NCBI RefSeq assembly: GCF_018860565.1
Contig: NZ_JAHKPS010000013.1
Location: 390,420-454,419 of the forward strand
Length of the DNA: 64,000 nucleotides
DNA from: Winogradskyella psychrotolerans
GTDB taxonomy: Bacteria > Bacteroidota > Bacteroidia > Flavobacteriales > Flavobacteriaceae
Direction: 5' to 3'
Positions 8,492 to 17,366 of this stretch are shown one piece after another (the stretch's first letter is position 1; every line of letters begins with the position of its first letter). The notes under the pieces are model-generated. The model ran no database searches. It was not told the origin of the DNA and saw nothing but the letters and a program-made list of their open reading frames with translations. Both the position numbers and the translations under genes were made by a program.

Positions 8492-9022
8492 TTAATTACT
8501 CGTGTCTATGTATGTTCCAGAATAACTCCCATGTATTATTTCTCCATCTTCACGTGTAAATGAAAAATTAAAATCAATATTTGTATTTGAAACAGCATTA
8601 ATTGTAACAGAACTTGAGGTAGCCATAAGTCCGTTTTCTGTATCATCTAAGATTGTATTTCCTCCACTAATATCAAGAAAATTCAATTCTGCATTTTCTA
8701 AAATTCTATAATCTGGAAATGAAGTTATAGTTCCAGCGTCTAAGTTAACAGCTTCAAAGTCAAAAAAAACATAGTTTAATCCCGAACTTTGGTCAGTCTC
8801 AAATGGATTAACACTTGATAGTATTATTGAAATGTCAGAAGGTGTGTCGTCAACAATATTTTCATCACTTACAAATGCAAATTGAGTAGCATAAAAAGTA
8901 CCATTGTACTCAAATCCATTTTGATTTTCATTTGGGGAATTACCATTATCATCATCGCTTGAGCAAGATGAGAACATCATAAGTCCTATTAAAATGCCAT
9001 AACATAATTTCATTTTTTTCAT
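8492..9022 (-). CDS. SPII lipoprotein of unknown function, beta-rich
   Basis: The 176-residue protein has a lipobox MFSSC with the lipidated cysteine at residue 20. An Asp/Ser/Asn-rich tether (SSDDDNGNSPNENQNG) follows. Acidic residues right after the cysteine are typical of Bacteroidota lipoproteins exported to the cell surface, so surface exposure is likely. The remainder alternates short beta-type segments and ends in TREDGEIIHGSYSGTYID, a pattern often seen in small flavobacterial lipoproteins of unknown role. It has no close operon partner; about 130 bases separate it from the next gene. Confidence 0.65.
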   Translation of the reverse strand: MKKMKLCYGILIGLMMFSSCSSDDDNGNSPNENQNGFEYNGTFYATQFAFVSDENIVDDTPSDISIILSSVNPFETDQSSGLNYVFFDFEAVNLDAGTITSFPDYRILENAELNFLDISGGNTILDDTENGLMATSSSVTINAVSNTNIDFNFSFTREDGEIIHGSYSGTYIDTSN

Positions 9023-9240
9023 TGGTGATAAGTTTTAAAGTTACTATTGGTTCTTGATAATTACTTGTAACGTGTTTATTAGTTGCGTGATTTTGCAACT
9101 AATGTAATAAACTAAAATGAGCACGAGAAAATTCGGATATACTAATTCGTGAATACACTAAATTTTTACATAAAAAATTAGTGTATATAGGCTTCCTTTT
9201 TTTCAATTTAACATTATTCTAAATACAGGTCTTGTAAATA

Positions 9241-9277
9241 TAAAAAAAGCACCTACAAAACTGTAAGTGCTTTTTTT
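9241..9277. terminator. Intrinsic terminator after the M49 peptidase gene
   Basis: A hairpin with outer arms AAAAAAAGCAC and GTGCTTTTTTT and inner arms TACA and TGTA, with one mismatch. It is flanked by A- and T-runs and lies 20 bases past the stop of the minus-strand peptidase gene. The 274 bases between 9022 and 9297 hold nothing else that I can name. Confidence 0.85.
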
Positions 9278-9296
9278 ATTATATAATAGCAATCTA

Positions 9297-11333
9297 TTAA
9301 TTTACATCAGGAAGATGACTATAGATTTTCCCATATTTTAACATTTGCTCTGCGAATGTTTTTGGTTGCGTAATTTTAATCGCTGTAATTTCACCGTCTT
9401 TATCCATTTTTGGCTCTAAAACAGGGTTAACAAAACCACTGTAAGGAGGCGAAGGAAATTGCTTGTTACGCTCAATAACTTCTTTATGAATATTTTGATC
9501 TACTTTTACTCCGTAACCTTCAACTAAAGCTTCAACAGCCTCGTAATCGCCTTCAGATTTAATACGTTGAGTTTCTCTTAATAATTGTCCAAAAAGATCA
9601 TGTAATTTTCCATAATCATTGATATTAAAATAGGTTTTTCCATCTCTTGTAATTTTCTCAATCACATTATCTGCTTTTCCTTTTTCGTAAGCCCAAGCAG
9701 AAACCCACTGTCTGTTTCTCATGTGTGCTTCTTCTACATCATCACCGAGATTTAAACGAATTAACTGCGTCATTAATCCATTTCTAATATAACCATCAAA
9801 GGCAGCCTTACCTACTTTTTCCCAATCGTCAACTAAACCAAGCTCTTGTAATTTAGAATCGTATAAATAGTACAAACCAACTAAATCTGCACGTCCTTCT
9901 TCTAAAGTAGATGCATATGTTTTTAGTGTTTCTTTAGTTTCACCTACACCAGGATTTAATTGTCCTGAAGCATGACCAATCACTTCGTGCAGTGCTGTGT
10001 GTAATTTATCTGCTAATTGTCCGTATTCTTCTTCTAATTGAATCTCTTCTTCATCGTTTGCAAATTCTCTCAATCGTCCAGAACCACCTGCGTTATTATA
10101 GGCATGAATAATATTTCCAAGAGATACTGATTTACTTCCTACAGCAGCTCTAATCCAATTGGCATTTGGTAAATTAACTCCAATTGGAGTACTTGGAGAT
10201 GCATCTCCAGCTTCACCAGCTACGTTAACAACTTTATAAGTTACACCAACAACATTATCTTTTTTATGAGCATCCATTAAAGGTGAGTTATCTTCAAACC
10301 ACTGTGCATTTTCAGAAAGCACAGCCATTTTTTTAGACATATCAAAATCATTAATCTGAACAATACTCTCATAAGACCCTCTGTAACCTATTGGATCGTT
10401 ATAGACTTCAATAAAACTATTGATGTAATCAATATTACCTTTAGTTGCTTTTGTCCATGCAACGTTATAATCGTCCCAAGTTTGTAAATCACCTGTCATA
10501 TAATACTTTATTAATAAATCTAAAGCATGACCTTGTTCTTCATTTTCTGCAACTTCTCTTGCTTTTCCTAGCCATTTAATTATTTGAGCAATAGCAGAGC
10601 CATATAAACCATCTAAATGATACACACGCTCTTTTAAGACTCCGTCTTCCTTTACCAATTGAGAATTTAAACCATAAGATAATGGCTTATCTGGATCAGG
10701 TGATGTTTTGCCTTTGTAGAAATTAAGAACATCCGCGTTTGTAACATCTGGACCATAAAAGTTTACTGCAGATGCCAATACATTATCAACGCCTTTTGCT
10801 TGATTCACTTTCTTAGCATCCTTATCGTTAAAAATGACATCAAACACGTCTTCAGCAAGCTCTGTTTCTGTTGCTTTAAACAATTCTCTTAAATCTTCTC
10901 TAGAGAAATCTGGCTTTATTTTATCGTTAGAATAGTGATGGTGAATTCCATTACTAAACCATACACGCTTTAAATAAATAGTGAAATTTTTCCATGTATC
11001 AGATGTTTTATCACCTGAATATTTGGTATAAACATTTTCTAAAGCACGTCTAATTTTAAGGTTGTGTCTGTAATTCTGATCCCACATTATATCTCTACCA
11101 GCAAGACCTGCTTCTGTTAAATAGTAAACTAACTTTTGCTCCTTTAAACTCAAGTTATCCCAACCTGGTATTTGGTAACGTAATATTTTAATATCGGCAA
11201 ACTCTTCTACATTAAAACTGAAGTCTGTTTTAGCTGTTTCTACAGTTTCAGTTGGTTCCTCCTTTACATCATTCTTACATGCCACAATTAATAAGGCAAA
11301 AAGACAAATTTTAAATAGTGATTTTAAATTCAT
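9297..11333 (-). CDS. Dipeptidyl-peptidase III family (M49) zinc metallopeptidase, lipoprotein
   Basis: The 678-residue protein has the M49 zinc motif HEVIGH (H449, E450, H454) and the second motif EEGRAD (residues 478-483), which supplies the third zinc ligand. DPP III enzymes remove dipeptides from the N-terminus of small peptides. The N-terminus is an SPII signal with lipidated cysteine 19 (LIVACKND), so this form is anchored in the envelope, not cytoplasmic like the eukaryotic enzyme. It probably degrades peptides in the periplasm or at the cell surface for nutrition. A -7 box (TACATTTG on the minus strand, 11357-11364) precedes it and a strong terminator follows. Confidence 0.92.
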   Translation of the reverse strand: MNLKSLFKICLFALLIVACKNDVKEEPTETVETAKTDFSFNVEEFADIKILRYQIPGWDNLSLKEQKLVYYLTEAGLAGRDIMWDQNYRHNLKIRRALENVYTKYSGDKTSDTWKNFTIYLKRVWFSNGIHHHYSNDKIKPDFSREDLRELFKATETELAEDVFDVIFNDKDAKKVNQAKGVDNVLASAVNFYGPDVTNADVLNFYKGKTSPDPDKPLSYGLNSQLVKEDGVLKERVYHLDGLYGSAIAQIIKWLGKAREVAENEEQGHALDLLIKYYMTGDLQTWDDYNVAWTKATKGNIDYINSFIEVYNDPIGYRGSYESIVQINDFDMSKKMAVLSENAQWFEDNSPLMDAHKKDNVVGVTYKVVNVAGEAGDASPSTPIGVNLPNANWIRAAVGSKSVSLGNIIHAYNNAGGSGRLREFANDEEEIQLEEEYGQLADKLHTALHEVIGHASGQLNPGVGETKETLKTYASTLEEGRADLVGLYYLYDSKLQELGLVDDWEKVGKAAFDGYIRNGLMTQLIRLNLGDDVEEAHMRNRQWVSAWAYEKGKADNVIEKITRDGKTYFNINDYGKLHDLFGQLLRETQRIKSEGDYEAVEALVEGYGVKVDQNIHKEVIERNKQFPSPPYSGFVNPVLEPKMDKDGEITAIKITQPKTFAEQMLKYGKIYSHLPDVN

Positions 11334-11356
11334 ATTTGTTAGTTTTTAGTTCTACA

Positions 11357-11364
11357 CAAATGTA
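11357..11364 (-). promoter_or_regulatory. Bacteroidota -7 promoter box for the M49 peptidase gene
   Basis: Reads TACATTTG on the minus strand, an exact match to TAnnTTTG, 23 bases upstream of the ATG. No clear TTTG -33 element is seen at the usual spacing. Confidence 0.5.
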
Positions 11365-11392
11365 ACATATATATCACATATGATAAAATGAC

Positions 11393-11400
11393 TATCTTTG
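11393..11400 (+). promoter_or_regulatory. Bacteroidota -7 promoter box for the SRPBCC gene
   Basis: Reads TATCTTTG, an exact match to TAnnTTTG, 27 bases upstream of the ATG at 11428. It lies in the 94-base divergent region shared with the peptidase gene. The -33 element is not obvious. Confidence 0.55.
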
Positions 11401-11427
11401 AAAAACAACACCATTTAATCCCTAAAA

Positions 11428-12447
11428 ATGAAAATCTTAAAATACATACTATTACTACTATTAATACTTATCATTGGGTTATCAATTTATGTTGCTGTAC
11501 AACCAAATTCCTTTGAAGTTACACGAAGTAGAACCATAAATGCACCACAATCTGTAGTGTATGATAATGTTATTGATTTTAAAAATTGGGAATCTTGGTC
11601 TGCTTGGGTTGAAGCAAAACCTGATATTATAATTACATTAGGAGAAAAAACTAAAGGTATTGGCGGTACTTTCCAATGGAATGATGACAATGACATAGGA
11701 AACATGACTACAACTGAAACAAAACCCAATACAACGATTACACAAGAAATGCAATTTGGCGAATTCCCAAAATCTGATGTTACTTGGAAATTTGAACCTA
11801 ACGAAGATGGCTCAACAGAGGTAACCTGGACTATTTCTGGAAAAGATTTACCTTTTGGTTTTAAAATGTTTTCTGCATTTACAGGTGGTATGGAAAAACA
11901 AATTGGTCCTGATTACGAAAGAGGTTTAGAAAAGCTAGACAGTGTAATACAGGCCGAAATGAAAGTATATAGCATAAAGGTTGAAGGCATTACACAGCAC
12001 AGTGGAGGTTACTATTTATATAACACAACATCTTGTAAGTTTGGTGATTTTAAAAAACACATGACAACTATGCTACCAAAAGTTGGTGCCTATGCTATAA
12101 CGCACAATATCACCATGGCTGGCCCTCCTTTTGTTTTATATCATAAATGGGATGAAGAGAATGATGCTGTTATTTTTTCTTGTGCTGTACCTACCAATTC
12201 TAAAATTGTTTCTGATGATCCTGATATTTTAACAGGAAAACTAGAATCTTTTAGAACTGTAAAAACTGTTTTAAAGGGTAATTATTCTAACCTAAAAGAA
12301 GCATGGGAAACGACCATGACTTATATTGCCAATAATAATTTAGAAATGGTTGATGGCGGATCGATGCTTGAAACCTATATCACAGATCCAATGAATGAAC
12401 TAAACCCTTCAAAATGGATTACTGAAATCTATATAGAAATTAAGTAG
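11428..12447 (+). CDS. SRPBCC (polyketide cyclase-like) plus GyrI-like effector-binding domain protein, membrane-anchored
   Basis: The 339-residue protein has an N-terminal membrane anchor (about residues 4-24). A SRPBCC/START-like domain follows (about 28-175), with the usual opening SRTINAPQSVVYDNVIDFKNWESW. The second half (about 180-339) resembles the AraC effector-binding/GyrI-like domain (IKVEGITQHSGGYYLY, LKGNYSNLKEAWETTMTYI, and EIYIEIK at the end). Both folds bind small hydrophobic ligands. Here they are on the periplasmic side of an anchor without any DNA-binding domain, so a ligand-binding or detoxification role is more likely than regulation. Ligand unknown. Confidence 0.8.
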   Translation: MKILKYILLLLLILIIGLSIYVAVQPNSFEVTRSRTINAPQSVVYDNVIDFKNWESWSAWVEAKPDIIITLGEKTKGIGGTFQWNDDNDIGNMTTTETKPNTTITQEMQFGEFPKSDVTWKFEPNEDGSTEVTWTISGKDLPFGFKMFSAFTGGMEKQIGPDYERGLEKLDSVIQAEMKVYSIKVEGITQHSGGYYLYNTTSCKFGDFKKHMTTMLPKVGAYAITHNITMAGPPFVLYHKWDEENDAVIFSCAVPTNSKIVSDDPDILTGKLESFRTVKTVLKGNYSNLKEAWETTMTYIANNNLEMVDGGSMLETYITDPMNELNPSKWITEIYIEIK

Positions 12448-12497
12448 ATTGATTTAAAAATGACAAAAAAACTAACAACTAACGATTAAACTAAAAT

Positions 12498-12863
12498 TTG
12501 AAACAGCTAATTCTCGTATTTCTAGGTGGTGGTTTTGGTAGCGTCCTCCGTTTTATTATTGGTAAATGGCTTAATAACTCTAATACAGGAATTCCTTATG
12601 GCACATTTGCAGCTAATATTATAGGGAGTTTATTAATAGGAATTATTCTTGGTATGGCCGCTAAAAACGAAACCTTATCTCAAAGCCAGACCTTACTTTT
12701 AGCTACTGGTTTTTGTGGTGGTTTTACAACCTTTTCTACCTTTGCTTATGAAAACCATGTGTTTTTAAAATCTGGTGATTTTACAAGTTTTGCTATTTAT
12801 ACGGTTGCTAGTTTTGTCATAGGCTTTTTAGCTGTTTTTTTAGGACTCTTTTTAGTAAAATAA
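12498..12863 (+). CDS. crcB: Fluoride ion channel CrcB/Fluc
   Basis: The 121-residue, four-helix membrane protein has the family motifs GGGFGSVLRF (residues 9-18), GTFAANIIGS (about 35-44) with the pore asparagine, and GFCGGFTTFSTFAYE (about 71-85). The last contains the phenylalanines and threonines that line the fluoride path. Dual-topology dimers export fluoride. The start is TTG at 12498, because upstream ATGs in this region run into stops in other frames. No fluoride riboswitch is recognisable in the 50 bases before it. Confidence 0.9.
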   Translation: MKQLILVFLGGGFGSVLRFIIGKWLNNSNTGIPYGTFAANIIGSLLIGIILGMAAKNETLSQSQTLLLATGFCGGFTTFSTFAYENHVFLKSGDFTSFAIYTVASFVIGFLAVFLGLFLVK

Positions 12864-12903
12864 GCCTCTTAAAAGTTACTGAGATTGATAGAGGTCTTTT
12901 TAG
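12864..12903. terminator. Weak terminator-like hairpin after crcB
   Basis: CCTCT at 12865-12869 pairs with AGAGG at 12890-12894, with a 20-base loop. A T-rich tract follows. The stem is short, so the call is tentative; it lies between convergent genes. Confidence 0.35.
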
Positions 12904-12959
12904 AATTACACAACCAAATATTTTAATCCCCTAAAACCATAACAATTAAAAAACGGTTA

Positions 12960-13328
12960 TTAATTTTTTCGATAAAATCCCTTTTCCTTAAAACTATCCA
13001 CTTCTTTTAATATTGAAATAAAAACAGCATCATCAATATCTTCTAGCGTTTTATAACGTAATGATTTTACAACTTTTCGATTTTCTGTTATCAGATAAGC
13101 ATCCCATTTTTTAGATAAGTGTGCAGAGTGCCAAAACCCAACATCTACATAATCTTTGGTTTTATTAATATAGCATATAGGTCTTTTTCCAATGTAGTAA
13201 CAAGGCATCCTCCATTTGTATAGCAAATCTACTTCTGGCAAAGTATGTTCTACCAAAACCTGTATATGCATAAAAATAGATTTAAAAGGCTCTGATTGTT
13301 TAAGAATGTGTGCTTCGGCTGGATTCAT
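12960..13328 (-). CDS. DUF1801-family protein
   Basis: The 122-residue soluble protein matches the DUF1801 (YdhG-like) pattern. It has an N-terminal helix pair followed by LYKWRMPCYYIGKRPICYI and VDVGFWHSAHL, then a C-terminal helical end (SLRYKTLEDID). Family members are small iron/frataxin-like-fold proteins with poorly known function. It is convergent with crcB and divergent from the transglutaminase gene, so it forms a single-gene unit. Confidence 0.75.
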   Translation of the reverse strand: MNPAEAHILKQSEPFKSIFMHIQVLVEHTLPEVDLLYKWRMPCYYIGKRPICYINKTKDYVDVGFWHSAHLSKKWDAYLITENRKVVKSLRYKTLEDIDDAVFISILKEVDSFKEKGFYRKN

Positions 13329-13358
13329 TTTTTGTAAAATTAGTTTATCTTTAGACTT

Positions 13359-14336
13359 ATGAAATTATTAATCACCATTCTATTCACCTTTTCAGTTATA
13401 ACCATTCAATCTCAAAATTACGAATTGATTGATGAAAATGTAAAAAACTATCCAAATTATTCCAAAATTGATGAATTAGTACTTCGTGTAAACAATAGTT
13501 TCGAAACAGATACAGAAAAAGTAAGAGCCTTTTACACTTGGATTGCTCTCAATGTTGCATATGATTTAAACAAATATTACGCTATTCGGCCACCTGTTTT
13601 AAAATTAGTTTTTAATTCAAAAGACGCTAACATAAGCATAGACAATTACAGAAGAAAAAAAAAAGCAGAACACGTTTTCAAAGATAGAAAAGCACTATGC
13701 TTAGGTTATAGTGCTCTTTTTACTGAGCTTTGTTTACGCTCTAATATTGAAGTAAAAACCATTAACGGTATTGTTAAAACCTCTGTAAATGATATCGACA
13801 ACTTACAGTATTCTAAAAATCACTCATGGAATGCAGTAAAAATCAATAATCAATGGAAACTGATTGACATTACATTTTCTTCAGGTTACGAAAACACGAC
13901 TACAGGCAAATGGGTTAACGTATTAAATGATTTTTATTTTTTTACAAATCCAGAAATATTATTGTCTTCACATTTACCAGCAAAAGCTCAATTTCAGTTT
14001 GTTTCACACCCTATAGATATAGAAGCATTTTTTAAACTCCCAATATTTTACAACAACTATTTTGAAAGTGGATTACAACTTTCTAACAATCAAAATGGCT
14101 TATTGTCTGTATCTAAAAGCAAAAAAAAAATTAGACTTAAATTCAAAAACGAAAAAACAAACATATACTACAAATTTGAAAATGAAATAGAACTTAAAAA
14201 ACTTAATTTAAGAAAAAGTGATATTGATGACTTTGTAGCCACTTTGAGATACAGATCTAAATCAGCTAAAGTTTTAAGCCTATATTACAACAATCAAAAA
14301 ATCTTAGATTTTAAGATTAATAATGACCTCGAATAA
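13359..14336 (+). CDS. Secreted transglutaminase-like (papain-fold) protein
   Basis: The 325-residue protein has an N-terminal signal (about residues 1-18). A transglutaminase-core domain follows: TEKVRAFYTWIALNVAYD, then the catalytic cysteine in KALCLGYSALFTELC (Cys about residue 113), the histidine in HSWNAVKI, and the aspartate in LIDITFSSG. The three catalytic residues are all present. Bacterial members act as proteases, deamidases or cross-linkers in the periplasm, so the specific reaction is open. The C-terminal 90 residues are a beta-rich extension without known name. A TATCTTTA -7-like box lies at 13346-13353. Confidence 0.82.
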   Translation: MKLLITILFTFSVITIQSQNYELIDENVKNYPNYSKIDELVLRVNNSFETDTEKVRAFYTWIALNVAYDLNKYYAIRPPVLKLVFNSKDANISIDNYRRKKKAEHVFKDRKALCLGYSALFTELCLRSNIEVKTINGIVKTSVNDIDNLQYSKNHSWNAVKINNQWKLIDITFSSGYENTTTGKWVNVLNDFYFFTNPEILLSSHLPAKAQFQFVSHPIDIEAFFKLPIFYNNYFESGLQLSNNQNGLLSVSKSKKKIRLKFKNEKTNIYYKFENEIELKKLNLRKSDIDDFVATLRYRSKSAKVLSLYYNNQKILDFKINNDLE

Positions 14337-14457
14337 ACAGATTAGCCCAACAAAGAAACACCTCTCCCATCCCGTTCATTCAATGTGGCTAAGCAAATCA
14401 CTTATAATCTGTTTTTATGTGTACAATACTATTTAATTAATATCTTTTAAATATTGT

Positions 14458-14506
14458 TTTGTATAATTCAATAATTTTATTTTACTTTGTATTTCAAAGT
14501 ACTTTA
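14458..14506 (+). promoter_or_regulatory. Promoter with overlapping three-half-site operator (envelope/creD cluster)
   Basis: A TTTG at 14458-14461 and a -7-like TTACTTTG at 14482-14489 are 20 bases apart, the Bacteroidota spacing. Over the -7 box lies an inverted repeat: ACTTTG (14484-14489), five bases, CAAAGT (14495-14500), then a third half-site ACTTTA (14501-14506). The same arrangement recurs before creD at 15854-15876. A repressor bound here would block the -7 box. The likely ligand is the winged-helix protein encoded within the cluster (inference). Confidence 0.65.
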
Positions 14507-14509
14507 ATT

Positions 14510-15118
14510 ATGAGTAACAAAGATTATTTAAAAGATATCAGTGAGATTAAAAATTTAATGAATAAATCATCTCGTTTTATTTCATTAAGTGGCTTGTCTG
14601 GAATCTTAGCTGGCATTTATGCGCTCATTGGTGCTGCACTCACCTATTATTTAGTAACAACTTACAGTTACGGAACACTTATATTAGATGGTTGGGTTTT
14701 TAGAACTGTGATGCTCATCTTATTCTTAGTTGCATTTTTTAGTGCCACAACAGGAATTTTTCTAACCACAAGAAAAGCAAAAAAGAATGACGAGAAAATA
14801 TGGGATAACTCTTCTAAGCGATTACTCTTTAACTTTTTAATTCCATTAATTGCTGGCGGACTTTATATACTCATTATTTTAAGTCAAGGAAAATATGGAC
14901 AAACAGGTGGCTTAATGCTTATTTTTTATGGTTTAGCTTTAATAAATGCTTCAAAATATAGTATTGGTGATATTAAATACTTAGGATTTATTCAAATAAT
15001 TTTAGGTCTTATTGCAGCGCTTTATCCAGGATTTGGATTTTGGTTATGGGTTATTGGTTTTGGTATTATGCACATTGTTTATGGCACTTGGATGCATTTT
15101 AAATATGACGTAAAATGA
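14510..15118 (+). CDS. Multi-pass membrane protein of the CreD-linked cluster
   Basis: I take the ATG at 14510 (MSNKDYLKDIS), giving 202 residues. The longer frame from 14459 would place the operator and -7 box inside the coding region. The cytoplasmic start is hydrophilic, and five or six hydrophobic segments follow: about residues 25-50, 62-85, 102-122, 129-146 and 153-190. I recognise no named family. In flavobacteria this type of protein is seen upstream of a winged-helix regulator and CreD. Its stop overlaps the start of the lipoprotein gene by four bases (ATGA), so translation is probably coupled. Confidence 0.75.
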   Translation: MSNKDYLKDISEIKNLMNKSSRFISLSGLSGILAGIYALIGAALTYYLVTTYSYGTLILDGWVFRTVMLILFLVAFFSATTGIFLTTRKAKKNDEKIWDNSSKRLLFNFLIPLIAGGLYILIILSQGKYGQTGGLMLIFYGLALINASKYSIGDIKYLGFIQIILGLIAALYPGFGFWLWVIGFGIMHIVYGTWMHFKYDVK

Positions 15119-15492
15119 AACTAAAAAACGTTTGGGTTTACACCTTAACCATTTTACTTTTGTTTTCGTGCCGTTCTAATGAAGGAAAATTTATGATTAC
15201 AAATAAGAGTAACTTTGATATAGATTCCTTAAGTATTTTACCCGATTCTAAACAGCAGTTCATCCGTTTAGGAAAAAGTAAAACGATTGATTTTATCACA
15301 AAAATGAATAAGGTAACTTCTGATGGTAGTTATGTCATATCATTTAAAAATTCTGAAAACAACACCATTATTTCTAAACGTTTTGGATACTATACAAATG
15401 GGTATCAAATTGAAGACGTTATTAATATTACGGTTTTAAATGACACTATTATGATTAATAGTAAATTTGACACCCCTTATGAAATTAAATAA
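15115..15492 (+). CDS. Small SPII lipoprotein in the CreD-linked cluster
   Basis: The 125-residue protein has a signal peptide ending in the lipobox LLFSC (cysteine 19). The mature part is beta-rich with repeated Ser/Asp and Ile/Asn patterns (FMITNKSNFDIDSLSILPDS). No family recognised. It overlaps the membrane-protein gene before it by four bases and precedes the regulator by 24 bases, so it belongs to the same transcript. A role in envelope sensing is only inferred from its position. Confidence 0.65.
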   Translation: MKLKNVWVYTLTILLLFSCRSNEGKFMITNKSNFDIDSLSILPDSKQQFIRLGKSKTIDFITKMNKVTSDGSYVISFKNSENNTIISKRFGYYTNGYQIEDVINITVLNDTIMINSKFDTPYEIK

Positions 15493-15516
15493 ATTCCTGT
15501 TTTTACAGGAAACAAG

Positions 15517-15810
15517 ATGAGTATAATAACAAACATAAATAAACTTTTTGATCATAGGATAAGACTTGGTATTATGTCTGTTCTTATGGTAAACGAGTTT
15601 GCCGATTTTAATATGCTGAAAGAATTGCTTGGTGCTACAGATGGCAATTTGGCAAGCCATACCAAAGCTTTAGAAAAAGCAGACTATATTTTAGTAGAAA
15701 AACAATTTATTGGCCGAAAACCAAACACAAGATATAGTGTTACTAAACTCGGAAAAGCAGAATTTAAAAAACATATTGAAGCCCTAGAAAAATTAATACA
15801 CAAAACATAA
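15517..15810 (+). CDS. Winged-helix transcriptional regulator (HTH_34/ArsR-like)
   Basis: The 97-residue protein is almost entirely one winged-helix domain. An N-terminal helix (NKLFDHRIRLGIMSVLMV) is followed by the HTH (FNMLKELLGATDGNLASHTKALEKADYI) and a wing (VEKQFIGRKPNTRYSVTKLGKAEF). The C-terminal helix is probably for dimerisation. This matches the single-domain HTH_34 regulators that accompany creD in Bacteroidota. A dimer would suit the inverted-repeat operators at 14484-14506 and 15854-15876, which flank the gene. No effector domain is present, so the signal is unknown. Confidence 0.85.
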   Translation: MSIITNINKLFDHRIRLGIMSVLMVNEFADFNMLKELLGATDGNLASHTKALEKADYILVEKQFIGRKPNTRYSVTKLGKAEFKKHIEALEKLIHKT

Positions 15811-15853
15811 TATATAGACTACGCTCAGTATGTCTCCTTTTTTTTAACTATTC

Positions 15854-15876
15854 ACTTTGAAAAACAAAGTACTTTA
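15854..15876 (+). promoter_or_regulatory. Operator copy upstream of creD
   Basis: ACTTTG (15854-15859), five A bases, then CAAAGTACTTTA (15865-15876). Half-site sequence, order and spacing are identical to the operator at 14484-14506. It ends 27 bases before the creD ATG. The promoter it overlaps is not clear: TCACTTTG (15852-15859) or TACTTTAC (15870-15877) could act as the -7 box. Confidence 0.65.
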
Positions 15877-15903
15877 CAACACCACAAATTAAATACACAC
15901 AAC

Positions 15904-17295
15904 ATGGAAAATCCTGAACACCCAAACACCGAGAATCAAAAACCCATACACCAATCTAACAAGTTTGGTCAATGGTTAAAAACCTCAATCACAGCAAGAA
16001 TGCTAATGGTTGGTACTTTAATTCTCGTATTGCTTATTCCCTTAACCTACGTTAATTTACTCATTGAAGAACGCTCTTACAGACAACAAGATGTTGTACA
16101 AGAGATTAATCAAAAATGGGGAAATGAGGTGATGATGTATGGTCCTATTTTAAAACTACCCTATAAAACCTATTCAGAAACTTCAACCTTTAATGAAAAA
16201 ACAAAGACCTATTTAAAGGAAACCAAAACACACATTAATTTCGCTTATATATTTCCAGAAAAACTAGATATTGATGCTTCAGTGAAATCAAAAACCTTGC
16301 ATTTAGGTAATTTTGAATCTGCTGTTTTTACCTCTAACATGATAATAGAAGGTAATTACAAGCAACCAAGCCTTAAAGATAAAGGCATTAAAAATGAGGA
16401 TATCATTTGGGAAAAAGCTTCAATTTTATTTAGAACAACCAACTTAAAAGGTATTAAAAATGAAATGGCAATAAACATAGACGGCACTCCTTATCTTTTT
16501 GAAACTAACTATAATGACAATACATCAGGCAAGCATTTAGATGAATTAGAAACAGGATTTATAAACGAAGCGCTATTAAAAACCAATTTTAAGTTTAACA
16601 TGAAAGTAACTTATGATGGTAGTGAACAAATACAAGCCATTCCTGTTGGGAAAACAACAACCATGCAAATGACATCAAATTGGGCAGACCCTGGATTTAT
16701 AGGCAACTATTCTCCTAATGATGAAACCAGAAGCATAACAAAAGAAGGCTTTAAAGTAGATTGGAAAGTGTTATCTATAAACAGAGCGTTTTCACAAAAA
16801 TACTTAAAGAAAGTTCCTAGTTTAAAACCGTTTGCTTTTGGTACTAAATTCGTGGTTTTAGTAGATGAATATCAAAAAAGTGAGCGTTCTGCTAAATATG
16901 GATTCTTGGTTATTGGGCTCACATTCTTAATATTTTTCTTAATTCAAACCATGAGTAAAATCCATATTCATCCATTTCAATATTTAATGATTGGTTTGGC
17001 TTTGGTAATGTTTTACACCTTATTAGTTTCAATCTCAGAACATAGTAATTTCTTAAAAGCATATTTAATAGCTGGTGTATCTGTGGTATTACTTATAACA
17101 CTTTATTCTAAATCTATACTTAGGAATTTTAAATTTTCGGCATTAATTGGCTTATCATTAACTGCTTTGTATTCATTTATTTACGTTATTATTCAACTTA
17201 AAAACTACGCCCTATTAGTTGGCAGCATTGGATTGTTCTTAATCTTAGCAACGGTAATGTTTGTCTCTCGTAAAATTGATTGGAATAACGGATAA
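15904..17295 (+). CDS. creD: Inner-membrane protein CreD
   Basis: The 463-residue protein has an N-terminal membrane anchor (about residues 33-52). A large periplasmic domain follows, with the family block ERSYRQQDVVQEINQKWG and YGPILKLPYK, and then the beta-rich region to about 335. A C-terminal bundle of about five helices follows (about 335-455), which is CreD architecture. In enterobacteria CreD is part of the CreBC regulon and affects envelope integrity and beta-lactam/colicin tolerance. Here its partner is a winged-helix protein, not CreBC. It has its own operator copy and ends at a GC-rich terminator. Confidence 0.9.
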   Translation: MENPEHPNTENQKPIHQSNKFGQWLKTSITARMLMVGTLILVLLIPLTYVNLLIEERSYRQQDVVQEINQKWGNEVMMYGPILKLPYKTYSETSTFNEKTKTYLKETKTHINFAYIFPEKLDIDASVKSKTLHLGNFESAVFTSNMIIEGNYKQPSLKDKGIKNEDIIWEKASILFRTTNLKGIKNEMAINIDGTPYLFETNYNDNTSGKHLDELETGFINEALLKTNFKFNMKVTYDGSEQIQAIPVGKTTTMQMTSNWADPGFIGNYSPNDETRSITKEGFKVDWKVLSINRAFSQKYLKKVPSLKPFAFGTKFVVLVDEYQKSERSAKYGFLVIGLTFLIFFLIQTMSKIHIHPFQYLMIGLALVMFYTLLVSISEHSNFLKAYLIAGVSVVLLITLYSKSILRNFKFSALIGLSLTALYSFIYVIIQLKNYALLVGSIGLFLILATVMFVSRKIDWNNG

Positions 17296-17312
17296 TTAGT
17301 TAGTGTGATGAT

Positions 17313-17354
17313 CCTCGCTCCGCTTCTATCCCAAAAGAATGAGCGAGGTTTTTT
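17313..17354 (+). terminator. Intrinsic terminator after creD
   Basis: CCTCGCTC at 17313-17320 pairs with GAGCGAGG at 17341-17348. TTCT/AGAA pairing inside the loop is possible. A run of six T follows. Confidence 0.8.
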
Positions 17355-17366
17355 AACAGAAAATGT

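Noticed and set aside
14459..14509. Longer N-terminus for the membrane protein at 14510
   Set aside because: It would place the -7 box and the three-half-site operator inside the coding region; the ATG at 14510 gives a normal start.
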